DNA of 10,574 bases from an uncultured Clostridia bacterium (GCA_945221685.1 CALYNN010000039.1:1-10574); one strand, 5' to 3'. Numbered from the stretch's first letter, positions 1-6,808 are shown. Notes: generated by a model from the sequence alone, not told the origin. Numbers and translations are program-made.

Positions 1-45
1 ACACGCGTAAGATCGTCGGCAGCGTCATATGTGTATAAGAGACAG
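1..45 (+). other. Illumina Nextera i5-side adapter (artificial sequence)
   Basis: Bases 1-4 (ACAC) end the i5 adapter arm, 5-12 (GCGTAAGA) fit an 8-base i5 index, 13-26 are TCGTCGGCAGCGTC, and 27-45 match the 19-base Tn5 mosaic end except for G to T at base 28. This is library sequence, not genome. Genomic DNA starts at 46. Confidence 0.97.
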
Positions 46-1315
46 CGTAATTAAGCTTGCCTTTTAGGTAGGCAAGCTTGGCGGTAATGAGATAAAATAC
101 TGCCACCTGTGTAGTGTATGCCTTTGTTGAAGCAACTGCAATTTCGGGTCCTGCCTGTGTATAGATTACATTTCCGCTTTCCCGAGCAATAGAAGAGCCG
201 CGCACATTTACTATTGACAGCGTCCTTGCTCCAAGACCTTTAGCGTACTTTAAGGCTTCGAGAGTGTCGATGGTTTCGCCGCTTTGAGAAACACATATAA
301 CAAGCGTTCCTTCATCAATAATCGGGTTACCGTAAATAAACTCGCTTGCCATATTAACGCTGACGGGAATACCGCAAATGCTTTCCATAATATGCTTGCC
401 GATAAGTCCTGCATGCATTGCAGTGCCGCAGGCTATAACGCATATTGAGCTTACGCCCTCAAATAAGCCGTCATCAATCGAGTCATTTTCAAAGGATGGG
501 AGTCCGTCCTTAATCCTTTCGTTAACGGTCTTTTCAATAACCTCGGGCTGTTGGCAAATTTCCTTTTCCATAAAAAACGGAAAGCTTCCCTTGCCGCTGT
601 TTTTAATATCCCAGCTCAGCTTCAGCATTTCGGGTTCAACGGTATTTCCGCTGAAATCGGTAAGGCTTATACTGTCTGCCGTCAGTCGTGCAACGGTAAG
701 CTCAGGTAAAACAAAGTATTCATCACTGTATTCGCCAATAGCTATAATATCGGAGGCAAGGTAGGTGCCGTCACTGCTTTGACAGCACACGATGGGACTG
801 ACATTTCTTACCGCAAATACAGTGTCCGGGATACTGTCAAACATTATTGCCAGAGCAAAGGTGCCGGTCAGCTTTTTAACTGCTTCAATGATTGCTTCTT
901 CGGGATTTGAGGTAAAGCATTTGTCGATAAGCGCCGCCGCTATTTCACTGTCTGTCTGTGATTTAAGCTTGTCACCTATTCCGAGAGTACCCTTAAGCGC
1001 CTCGTAATTTTCGATAATTCCGTTGTGAACTACTGTAACATTTCCGAATTTGTGAGGATGGGAATTTTCATCGCTGACCTGTCCGTGAGTCGCCCACCTT
1101 GTATGACCTATACCCGCAGTGCCGCGAGCATCGTCTGCTTTTTTGCAAAGCTTTTCAACTCTGCCGGAGCATTTTGTTACAAGACATTCCCTGTAATTAG
1201 GATGATAAACTGCAATTCCGGCGCTGTCGTAGCCGCGGTATTCCAATGCCTTAAGTCCCTTTAAAAGAATTCCTCTTGCTTCGCTGAAGCCTGTATATCC
1301 TATGATACCACACAT
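46..1315 (-). CDS. glmS: Glutamine--fructose-6-phosphate aminotransferase (isomerizing), 3' end missing
   Basis: GlmS converts fructose-6-phosphate and glutamine to glucosamine-6-phosphate, the first step to UDP-GlcNAc for the cell wall. It acts in the cytoplasm. I translated the minus strand: 423 codons are open without interruption, against about 600 for the family, so roughly 180 C-terminal residues lie beyond the adapter junction at 45/46. The N-terminal glutamine amidohydrolase domain has the nucleophile Cys2 straight after Met1 (MCGIIGYTG), GHTRWATHG at 70-78, HNGIIENY at 97-104 and QTDSE at 120-124. The first sugar-isomerase (SIS) domain has ACGT at 295-298 and SQSGET at 343-348, and the AGPEIAVASTKAYTTQ stretch follows. 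A GAGGA Shine-Dalgarno lies 6 bases before ATG 1315. A glmS ribozyme precedes it, so expression should fall when glucosamine-6-phosphate is plentiful. The family assignment is essentially certain. Confidence 0.97.
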
Positions 1316-1378
1316 AATAATTCCTCATTTCTCTATAAATTAGTCGTATAATATAATTATGACTTTAAAATTTGTTTT

Positions 1379-1525
1379 AATCCCCGTTAAAAAGAATTTG
1401 TTTATCCGTTGCCGAATATTTTTGCCTTTTTATAACGCATCGGGGAAATACGAAAGAGCATCCGCCGAATTTTCGATAACTCTTTTCCTCGTCGTCCCGA
1501 AAAGCTTCGGGCTCATGGCGCTATA
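1379..1525 (-). ncRNA. glmS ribozyme (glucosamine-6-phosphate-activated self-cleaving riboswitch)
   Basis: Read on the minus strand, this leader has the conserved glmS ribozyme core. AGCGCC lies at 1523-1518, with predicted cleavage between A1523 and G1522. The P1 hairpin CCCGAA/TTCGGG (1512-1496) follows, then GACGAGG (1493-1487), TATCGAA (1478-1472) and GGCGGATGC (1466-1458). Downstream, TCCCCG/CGGGGA pairs 1446-1441 with 1386-1381. It encloses a small ATTCG-GCAA-CGGAT hairpin (1417-1404) with a GNRA tetraloop, as expected for the P3.1/P4 part. It sits 64 bases upstream of the glmS ATG on the same strand. In the known class, glucosamine-6-phosphate acts as cofactor for cleavage and the cut mRNA is degraded. 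The 3' boundary is approximate. Confidence 0.95.
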
Positions 1526-1579
1526 GGCATCGTAATTATAAAATCACAATGCCGATTTATATTAATTAGTTAACATGGA

Positions 1580-1608
1580 ATATTATGTATGCACAGTTAA
1601 ATTTTCAA
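1580..1608 (-). promoter_or_regulatory. Putative glmS promoter
   Basis: On the minus strand, TTGAAA (1608-1603) is separated by 17 bases from TAATAT (1585-1580). Transcription would start near 1573, about 50 nt before the ribozyme cleavage site. The -10 box is only a 4/6 match. A TATAAT closer to the ribozyme lacks a good -35, so this pair is the better but not certain choice. Confidence 0.45.
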
Positions 1609-1614
1609 GGTACA

Positions 1615-1630
1615 ATGTGTTGCCACACAT
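1615..1630. repeat. Short palindrome ATGTGT-N4-ACACAT
   Basis: Perfect 6-base arms with a 4-base spacer lie immediately upstream of the putative glmS -35 box (minus strand) and about 140 bp upstream of the symporter promoter. It could be a regulator site for either divergent gene. No regulator gene is in the window. Confidence 0.35.
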
Positions 1631-1666
1631 AAAAAATATCACAATGCTTTTTCTATGTCAATGAAT

Positions 1667-1690
1667 AATTTGTAAACACATATACAAATT
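1667..1690. repeat. Inverted repeat AATTTGTA-N8-TACAAATT
   Basis: Perfect 8-base arms (1667-1674 and 1683-1690) are separated by 8 bases. It overlaps the left arm of the larger inverted repeat at 1680-1729. Position and symmetry suit a dimeric regulator binding upstream of the symporter/glycosidase promoter. Function is inferred. Confidence 0.4.
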
Positions 1691-1729
1691 GCACAAATCA
1701 TAAAACTGCTGTTTGTGCAATCTGTATAT
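1680..1729. promoter_or_regulatory. Large inverted repeat, candidate operator of the sugar operon
   Basis: Arms 1680-1697 and 1712-1729 are 18 bases each and pair at 17 of 18 positions (mismatch 1687/1722), around a 14-base spacer. The inner part is TTGCACAAA and TTTGTGCAA. It ends 38 bp upstream of the -35 box at 1768, which suits an activator or upstream repressor site for the sugar operon. No T-run follows on either strand and it lies outside the predicted transcripts, so a terminator role is unlikely. Confidence 0.5.
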
Positions 1730-1767
1730 TGATTTTTGATAATAGACAAATTCCAAATTTTTGATTA

Positions 1768-1796
1768 TTGAAATTATTTTGTGTTCAAGTTATAAT
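1768..1796 (+). promoter_or_regulatory. Promoter of the symporter-glycosidase operon
   Basis: TTGAAA (1768-1773), a 17-base spacer and a perfect TATAAT (1791-1796). The start site would be near 1803, giving a leader of about 36 nt before ATG 1839. A strong SigA-like promoter by sequence. Confidence 0.75.
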
Positions 1797-1838
1797 AAGA
1801 GCGAATTAACAACTCATAATATTTTTAGGGGGATTATT

Positions 1839-3200
1839 ATGGACGAAAAAAAAGGACTTAAGCCCTTCGGCTTTAAGGATAAGTTGGGTTATATGCTCGG
1901 CGATTTCGGCTGCAATATGAGCTTTGTGTTTATCAATAGCTATATGCTGCTGTTTTATGTTACCTGCCTTGGCATACCCGGAAAAATTTACAGCATTCTT
2001 ATTTTAATTGCAAAAATTTGGGACGCTATAAACGACCCGATCATCGGTAGTCTTTGCGACTCCCATGTTCCGAAAAACGGCGGAAGTAAGTTTATGCCGT
2101 GGATTAAGTGGGGAAGTCTGCCGCTGCTGATTTTCAGCATTATAATGTTTATATACATTCCAAATGCTCCGCTTTGGGCAAAGTGCGTTTTGTGCCTTGG
2201 CTCATATATGGTATGGTCGGTTGCTTATACAAGTGTAAATGTGCCCTACGGCTCGCTTCAGTCTGTTATAACAACCGATTCCATTCAGCGCTCGGAGCTT
2301 TCAAATGCCAGAAGCATAGGTGCAATGCTTGCACAGGCACCTGTTATGCTTATTCTGCCGCTATTGATTTATGATGAAAATCATAACCCTAAGGGCCAGC
2401 TTTTCATTTATGTTGTTGCTTTAATGGGATTAATCGGCTTCGTTGCTTTCTTCTTCCTGCGTAAGCTTGTTACCGAAAGAGTTGAAACTGTTCCCGTTGA
2501 AAAAAAGCAGTTTAACTATTTCCAAACGCTTATATCTTTCTTTAAGAATAAGCCGATGATGGGCGTAACGCTTTCAAGCGTTGCCATGCTTGCTTTTCTT
2601 ATGACAGCCACAAGCACAATGCATTATGCCTTTATGTGCTATTTCAAAAACACGAAGCTTATATCATTAGGCACAGTTATTTCTATGTTCCCGATGCTTA
2701 TTGCAATGGTTTTGTGTAAGCCTCTTGTTAAAAAATTCAGTAAGCGTGCACTGTGCACCTATCCGTTTATCATTTCCGTAATCGCAACCGGAATTCTTAC
2801 CTTTGTTAAAATTAAAAATCCTTATGTTTGGCTTGTTGTCCTTGCGATGGCTATGTTCGCAGTAGGTCTTTATACTGTTCTAACCTGGGCAATGGTTGCC
2901 GACTGTATCGATTATCAGGAGCGCAAATCGGGCAGGAGAGAGGAAGGCTCAATTTATGCTACCTACTCTCTGTTCAGAAAGCTTGCTCAGGGTGTTGGCC
3001 AGGCGGTTGTTGCTTTGGCTATTGACCTTACAGGCTATGTTGCCGCCAGCGGAGCCAACCAAACGGCAGAGGTTACAGACAAGATTTATACTATGACAGG
3101 TGTGCTTCCGTTTATCGGTTCAATTATATGCTTCGTAAGTATGCTTGTGCTTTATAAATTTGACGATAATACAGATTCAATAAATGTAAAGGAGAACTGA
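1839..3200 (+). CDS. GPH-family sugar:cation symporter (MelB/UidB type, MFS)
   Basis: This is a 453-residue membrane carrier of the glycoside-pentoside-hexuronide:cation symporter family, which imports galactosides, pentosides or glucuronides with H+ or Na+. ATG 1839 is chosen because AGGGGG (1827-1832) lies 6 bases upstream. A longer reading from TTG 1761 would start inside the promoter. Visible hallmarks are the N-terminal LGYMLGDFG, and IWDAINDP with Asp62 and Asp66, which align with the cation-site Asp55 and Asp59 of MelB. About 12 hydrophobic segments are present, with a charged central loop near 213-225, and a VADCIDYQERKSGRREEG stretch typical of the family lies in the C-terminal half. 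The gene ends 2 bp before the GH2 start, so the two are surely cotranscribed. Substrate cannot be read from the sequence. The partner enzyme points to a beta-galactoside or beta-glucuronide. Confidence 0.92.
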   Translation: MDEKKGLKPFGFKDKLGYMLGDFGCNMSFVFINSYMLLFYVTCLGIPGKIYSILILIAKIWDAINDPIIGSLCDSHVPKNGGSKFMPWIKWGSLPLLIFSIIMFIYIPNAPLWAKCVLCLGSYMVWSVAYTSVNVPYGSLQSVITTDSIQRSELSNARSIGAMLAQAPVMLILPLLIYDENHNPKGQLFIYVVALMGLIGFVAFFFLRKLVTERVETVPVEKKQFNYFQTLISFFKNKPMMGVTLSSVAMLAFLMTATSTMHYAFMCYFKNTKLISLGTVISMFPMLIAMVLCKPLVKKFSKRALCTYPFIISVIATGILTFVKIKNPYVWLVVLAMAMFAVGLYTVLTWAMVADCIDYQERKSGRREEGSIYATYSLFRKLAQGVGQAVVALAIDLTGYVAASGANQTAEVTDKIYTMTGVLPFIGSIICFVSMLVLYKFDDNTDSINVKEN

Positions 3201-3202
3201 TT

Positions 3203-5428
3203 TTGAGAAATATTTCAAACATTAACAAGAATTGGAAATTTACTAAAGACGGCGAAACCTCCTCTGTGGATTTGCCGCATACCTGGAACGGTATTGACGG
3301 TCAAGACGGGGGCAACGACTATTACAGAGGAACCTGCGTCTACGAAAAAGAGCTTTCGGCAGAGGATATGCCGGCAGGCGACGTGCATTATGTTCAGTTC
3401 GACGGTGTAAATTCAAGCGCAAAGGTGTTTTTTAACGGCAAAGAAATTGCAATTCACCACGGCGGATATTCAACCTTCAGAGCAAAGCTTGATGATATTC
3501 AGTCAACTAATATTCTTAAGGTTGAGGCAGATAACTCGCCAAATGATTTCGTCTACCCTCAAAATGCAGACTTTACCTTTTACGGCGGCATTTACCGCGA
3601 TGTAACCCTTATCGGAGTAGGCGAAAAGCATTTTGACCTTGATTATTACGGCGCACCGGGAATTATGGTAACTCCCGTTGTTAAGGGGAATAATGCCGAG
3701 GTTGAGGCGCAGGCCTTTTGCGAGGGCGATGTTGAATTTACAATTTATGACGGCAACGAGGTTATCGAAGTCTTTAAAGCAAGCGGAAAAAATCCTAAAG
3801 CAGTTGCCGTTATCAGCAATGTTCATTTGTGGGACGGCACAAAGGATCCGCACCTTTATACTCTTACTGCAAAGCTTATTGTTGACGGCAAAGCAGTTGA
3901 CGAGCTTTCAACAAGATTCGGTTGCCGCAGCTTTGAGTTTAATCCTCAAAAGGGATTTATACTTAACGGCAGAGAGTATCCGTTAAGAGGTGTTTCGCGC
4001 CATCAGGATAGACCTGAAATCGGTAACGCTCTTCTTCCGGAGCATCACAGAGAGGATATTGAGCTTATATGCGAAATGGGTGCAAATACCATTCGTCTTG
4101 CTCACTATCAGCACAATCAGTATTTCTATGACCTTTGCGACGAAAAGGGACTTGTTGTTTGGGCAGAAATTCCGTATATTTCAAGCCATATGCCAAAGGG
4201 CACGGAAAATACAAGGACACAGATGACCGAGCTTATCTCCCAGTGCTATAATCACCCCTGTATTGTTACCTGGGGACTTTCAAACGAAATTACTATGAAC
4301 GGTGCGGCAGACAAGAGCCTGCTTGATAACCATAGAATGTTAAACGATTTAGTTCATTCTATGGATAAAACAAGACCTACCACTGTTGCCGTTCTTACAA
4401 TGTGCGGCATTAACGAGGAGTATGTTCATATCAGTGATATTGTTTCCTATAACCACTATTTTGGCTGGTACGGCGGAAATGTAAATATGTACGGACCCTG
4501 GTTTGATAACTTTCACAAAAAGTATCCAAACAAGGCAATCGGTATAAGCGAGTACGGCTGTGAGGCGCTTAACTGGCACACCTCTAATCCCGAGCAGGGC
4601 GACTATACTGAGGAATATCAGGCGTATTACCACGAGGAGCTTATTAAGCAAATCGCCGACAGACCATATCTTTGGGCAACTCATGTTTGGAATATGTTTG
4701 ACTTTGCCGCAGACGCAAGAGCCGAGGGCGGCGAAAACGGTATGAACCATAAGGGACTTGTTACCTTCGACCGTAAGTACAAGAAGGATTCATTCTATGC
4801 GTATCAGGCTTGGCTTTCCGATAAGCCTATGCTTCACATTTGCGGCAAAAGATATGTTGACAGGGTTGAAGATGTAACAAAGGTTACCGTTTATACAAAT
4901 CTTGACGAGGTTGAGCTGTTTGCAAACGGCAAAAGCATCGGAAAGCAGAAGAAAGGCAAGTATCCGTTCTTTTACTTTGATGTTCCAAACGAGGGCGAAA
5001 CAGTAATTACCGCCAAGGCAGGCGACCTTACCGACGAAAGTAAAATCAATAAGGTTGACGAAATGAACCCCGACTATATTATGCAGGACGAGGGCTCGGT
5101 AATAAATTGGTTTGAAATTACGGCGCCGGCAGGCTACTGCTCAATTAACGATACTCTCGGTGATATAATTAGCACCGTTAAAGGAAAACTCACCGCATTA
5201 AAAATTGCAAAATCCGTAATGAGCAGCTTTGTAGGCGGAAGCGGCAACAAGGATAAAAAAGATAAGGGTGCCAGCGTTGCAGGCTTTAAGCTTAACAAAA
5301 CAATGCTGGAAATGGCAAAGGGCTTTACTGTTAAGAGAATAATTTCTATGGTAGGCGGAGGACTTACCAAAGAGCAAATCCTTGATATTAACGCCCAGCT
5401 CAACAAGATTAAGAAGCGCGAAAAATAA
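3203..5428 (+). CDS. Glycoside hydrolase family 2 beta-galactosidase or beta-glucuronidase
   Basis: This 741-residue retaining beta-glycosidase has no signal peptide, so it should hydrolyse the imported sugar in the cytoplasm. It begins at TTG 3203, 2 bp after the symporter stop, with AAGGAG 8 bases upstream. Domain order: jelly-roll sugar-binding domain (about 1-165, with LPHTWNG and FYGGIYRDV), immunoglobulin-like domain (about 165-255), TIM barrel (about 256-540), beta-sandwich (about 545-640), then a tail (about 641-741) rich in predicted helix. The acid/base is Glu362 (LSNE) and the nucleophile Glu450 (GISEYG). Tyr419, Trp496 and an Asn515-His-Lys517 motif also line the predicted active site. 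NxK is a feature of beta-glucuronidases, but similar motifs occur in GH2 beta-galactosidases, so specificity stays open. The tail is separated by a Lys/Asp/Gly-rich linker near 679-690. Confidence 0.92.
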   Translation: MRNISNINKNWKFTKDGETSSVDLPHTWNGIDGQDGGNDYYRGTCVYEKELSAEDMPAGDVHYVQFDGVNSSAKVFFNGKEIAIHHGGYSTFRAKLDDIQSTNILKVEADNSPNDFVYPQNADFTFYGGIYRDVTLIGVGEKHFDLDYYGAPGIMVTPVVKGNNAEVEAQAFCEGDVEFTIYDGNEVIEVFKASGKNPKAVAVISNVHLWDGTKDPHLYTLTAKLIVDGKAVDELSTRFGCRSFEFNPQKGFILNGREYPLRGVSRHQDRPEIGNALLPEHHREDIELICEMGANTIRLAHYQHNQYFYDLCDEKGLVVWAEIPYISSHMPKGTENTRTQMTELISQCYNHPCIVTWGLSNEITMNGAADKSLLDNHRMLNDLVHSMDKTRPTTVAVLTMCGINEEYVHISDIVSYNHYFGWYGGNVNMYGPWFDNFHKKYPNKAIGISEYGCEALNWHTSNPEQGDYTEEYQAYYHEELIKQIADRPYLWATHVWNMFDFAADARAEGGENGMNHKGLVTFDRKYKKDSFYAYQAWLSDKPMLHICGKRYVDRVEDVTKVTVYTNLDEVELFANGKSIGKQKKGKYPFFYFDVPNEGETVITAKAGDLTDESKINKVDEMNPDYIMQDEGSVINWFEITAPAGYCSINDTLGDIISTVKGKLTALKIAKSVMSSFVGGSGNKDKKDKGASVAGFKLNKTMLEMAKGFTVKRIISMVGGGLTKEQILDINAQLNKIKKREK

Positions 5429-5532
5429 GCTGCACTTAATTCGTTTTTGTAATTTTAAAGGCTAAAATCCTGTATTTAGACAAAAAATGCCGAAAAAGTT
5501 GAAAAATATTTGCACTTTTAATGAAAAATATC

Positions 5533-5561
5533 TTGACTTTTTTAATGCCGAGTGCTATGAT
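5533..5561 (+). promoter_or_regulatory. Strong promoter with no coding gene directly downstream
   Basis: TTGACT (5533-5538), a 17-base spacer and TATGAT (5556-5561), with a start near A5568. It is followed by about 240 bases without a credible ORF, ending in a terminator. The 104 bases between the GH2 stop and this promoter (5429-5532) are AT-rich, and I see no clear terminator or gene in them. Confidence 0.7.
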
Positions 5562-5685
5562 TTTATCAAGGTTACAGGGATTGTTAATCGGTTAGCTTTG
5601 GTTGCAATACTAATACAGTTTGGCTATTGTGATACTGTGATATATGAACTGTAAGCTTATGTCTATTTTCACATCATAGGCGTTC

Positions 5686-5720
5686 ATTGAGCAGGATTAC
5701 CATTTATAATCCTGCTCAAT
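5686..5720 (+). repeat. 14-bp perfect hairpin
   Basis: Arms 5686-5699 and 5707-5720 (core GAGCAGGATTA/TAATCCTGCTC) pair perfectly around the 7-base loop CCATTTA. No clean T-run follows on either strand, so it is not a classical terminator. It may be a domain of the candidate RNA or a 3'-end structure of the GH2 message. Confidence 0.6.
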
Positions 5721-5757
5721 AATTTATCAGGATTTATTAAAAACAGTTAACTCAGTC

Positions 5758-5808
5758 AAGGACGGCGGAGCTTGCTTAAGGCAAATTTTCCACCGTCCTT
5801 ATTTTTTT
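5758..5808 (+). terminator. Rho-independent terminator
   Basis: AAGGACGGCGG (5758-5768) pairs with CCACCGTCCTT (5790-5800) with one mismatch. A small inner TTGC/GCAA stem is present, and seven T follow at 5802-5808. It would end the candidate RNA and any read-through from the GH2 operon, and it insulates the ABC transporter promoter that begins at 5810. Confidence 0.85.
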
Positions 5809-5809
5809 G

Positions 5810-5838
5810 TTGATTTTTCTTAATTTGTCTGTTATACT
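5810..5838 (+). promoter_or_regulatory. Promoter of the amino-acid ABC transporter operon
   Basis: TTGATT (5810-5815), a 17-base spacer and TATACT (5833-5838) preceded by TG one base upstream (extended -10). The start would be near A5845, giving an 86-nt leader. It follows the upstream terminator directly. Confidence 0.7.
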
Positions 5839-5866
5839 GTTTATATCATTAATTTACCGTGGCAAA

Positions 5867-5884
5867 GTGCTAACGCGTTATCAC
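5867..5884. promoter_or_regulatory. LacI-like palindrome in the ABC operon leader, candidate operator
   Basis: GTGCTAACGCGTTATCAC is an 18-bp palindrome broken only at one symmetric pair of positions, with a central CG as in LacI-family operators. It sits about 22-40 bases after the predicted start, a common repressor position. Flanking CCGTGGCAAA (5857-5866) and TTTGCACGG (5891-5899) can also pair in RNA with one bulge, so an RNA element is the alternative reading. Confidence 0.45.
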
Positions 5885-5930
5885 GCTGATTTTGCACGGC
5901 TCAAAAATAAATTTTGAAAGGATTAAAAAA

Positions 5931-6749
5931 ATGAAAAAAGTATTATCTGTTTTGCTTGCGGCGCTTATGGCGTTTACTGTTGTCGGCGCATTTGCAGGCT
6001 GCTCAAAGGAAGCAACCGATTCCGATTTTGCATACATAAAGGAAAAGGGAACCCTTGTAATCGGTATGACCTTGTTTGCACCTATGGATTATTATGCAGA
6101 CGAAAACGAAAAGGAGCTTACAGGCTTTGAGGTTGAGTTCGGTAAGGCTGTTTGCGAAAAGCTTGGAGTAACACCTGAATTTCAGGTTATAAGCTGGGAA
6201 GCAAAGGAAAGCGAGCTTAACGCAAAGAATATTGACTGTATCTGGAACGGACTTACAATTACTCCCGAAAGACAGGAGTCAATGTCTATTTCAGACGCAT
6301 ATATGGCAAATAAGCAGGTGCTTATTACAAAGGCTGAAAATGCCGATAAATATGCTCAGGCAGGCTCTCTTGAAGGCAAAATCGTTGTAGCCGAAAAAGA
6401 GTCAGCAGGTGAGGAGGTAGCCACAACAGACCAGTTCTTCAATGGTTGCAGCTACACCGCAGTTGATTCAATGGCAAAGGCAATGATGGAGGTTAAGGCA
6501 GGCACTGCCGACGCGGCTGTTATTGACTATGTAACAGGTATCGGTTCTCTCGGTGAGGGTACTGATTATGAAGATATCGCTATCGTTGAAAGCGCAAGCT
6601 TTGCTGACGAGGAGTACGGTATTGCTTTCAGAAAGGGCAGTGACACTACCGCAGAGGTTAACAAGGCTATTGACGAGCTTATTGCCGACGGTACCCTGCA
6701 AAAGATTGCCGAGAAATATAAGCTCGGCGAGCAGCTTATTGTTGACTGA
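5931..6749 (+). CDS. Amino-acid ABC transporter substrate-binding lipoprotein (SBP_bac_3)
   Basis: This 272-residue extracytoplasmic receptor captures a polar amino acid and passes it to the permease and ATPase encoded next. ATG 5931 is chosen because GAAAGGA (5916-5922) lies 8 bases upstream and it gives a proper signal peptide: MKK, a hydrophobic core to about residue 20, and the lipobox FAGC with Cys24 as the lipidation site. The mature protein shows family 3 features: KGTLVIGM at 39-46, TGFEVEFGKAVCEKLG, NGLTITPER at 106-114 (Arg114 fits the residue that grips the ligand carboxylate) and AAVIDY at 195-200 (Asp199 fits the alpha-amino contact). The family includes glutamine, histidine, arginine, glutamate and cystine receptors, and I cannot choose among them. 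It is first in a four-gene unit. Confidence 0.93.
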   Translation: MKKVLSVLLAALMAFTVVGAFAGCSKEATDSDFAYIKEKGTLVIGMTLFAPMDYYADENEKELTGFEVEFGKAVCEKLGVTPEFQVISWEAKESELNAKNIDCIWNGLTITPERQESMSISDAYMANKQVLITKAENADKYAQAGSLEGKIVVAEKESAGEEVATTDQFFNGCSYTAVDSMAKAMMEVKAGTADAAVIDYVTGIGSLGEGTDYEDIAIVESASFADEEYGIAFRKGSDTTAEVNKAIDELIADGTLQKIAEKYKLGEQLIVD

Positions 6750-6775
6750 CAGGTTAACCGATAATTAAATTTTAC

Positions 6776-6808
6776 TGACGGAAACACTCTTTTTGGGTGC
6801 TTCCGTCA
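6776..6808 (+). terminator. Intra-operon hairpin, candidate attenuator or mRNA stabiliser
   Basis: TGACGGAA (6776-6783) pairs with TTCCGTCA (6801-6808), extended inward by CAC/GTG after one mismatch. The stretch after it (ATAGTTTTG) is only moderately T-rich. Lying between the binding protein and permease genes, it would give partial termination or a protected 3' end, yielding more receptor than membrane components, as is common in ABC importers. Confidence 0.55.

Larger units (their letters stand above)
5568..5808 (+). ncRNA. Candidate small RNA between a promoter and a terminator
   Basis: A transcript from the promoter at 5533-5561 would run to the T-run at 5808, about 240 nt. No ORF with a Shine-Dalgarno is seen; an 11-codon ATG reading at 5645 has none. 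Structure includes a 9-bp helix 5614-5622/5645-5653 (two G-U pairs), a 14-bp hairpin 5686-5720 and the terminator hairpin 5758-5800. It lacks the T-box AGGGTGGNACC core and I recognise no known riboswitch core. The next operon has its own promoter after the terminator, so this looks like a free-standing RNA. It could also be a decayed gene or an unrecognised leader. Confidence 0.45.

Noticed and set aside
378..1264. Plus-strand ORFs across the left end
   Set aside because: They are antisense shadows of glmS, whose minus-strand frame shows continuous family motifs.
1680..1729. Bidirectional terminator
   Set aside because: No T-run follows on either strand and neither predicted promoter transcribes through it.
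1761..1838. Upstream TTG start adding 26 residues to the symporter
   Set aside because: The segment overlaps the TTGAAA-17-TATAAT promoter and has no Shine-Dalgarno, while ATG 1839 has AGGGGG at 6 bases and gives a normal family N-terminus.
5645..5680. 11-codon leader peptide in the candidate RNA
   Set aside because: No Shine-Dalgarno, no run of a regulatory amino acid, and no downstream gene positioned for attenuation.
5568..5808. T-box, SAM, TPP, FMN, cobalamin or glycine riboswitch for the ABC operon
   Set aside because: I found none of the conserved cores of these classes, and the operon has a separate promoter after the terminator. A 6S RNA assignment was also considered but no convincing long closing stem was seen.
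5892..5930. Upstream TTG start adding 13 residues to the binding protein
   Set aside because: It would bury the lipoprotein signal peptide behind a charged extension. ATG 5931 has GAAAGGA at 8 bases and starts MKK.
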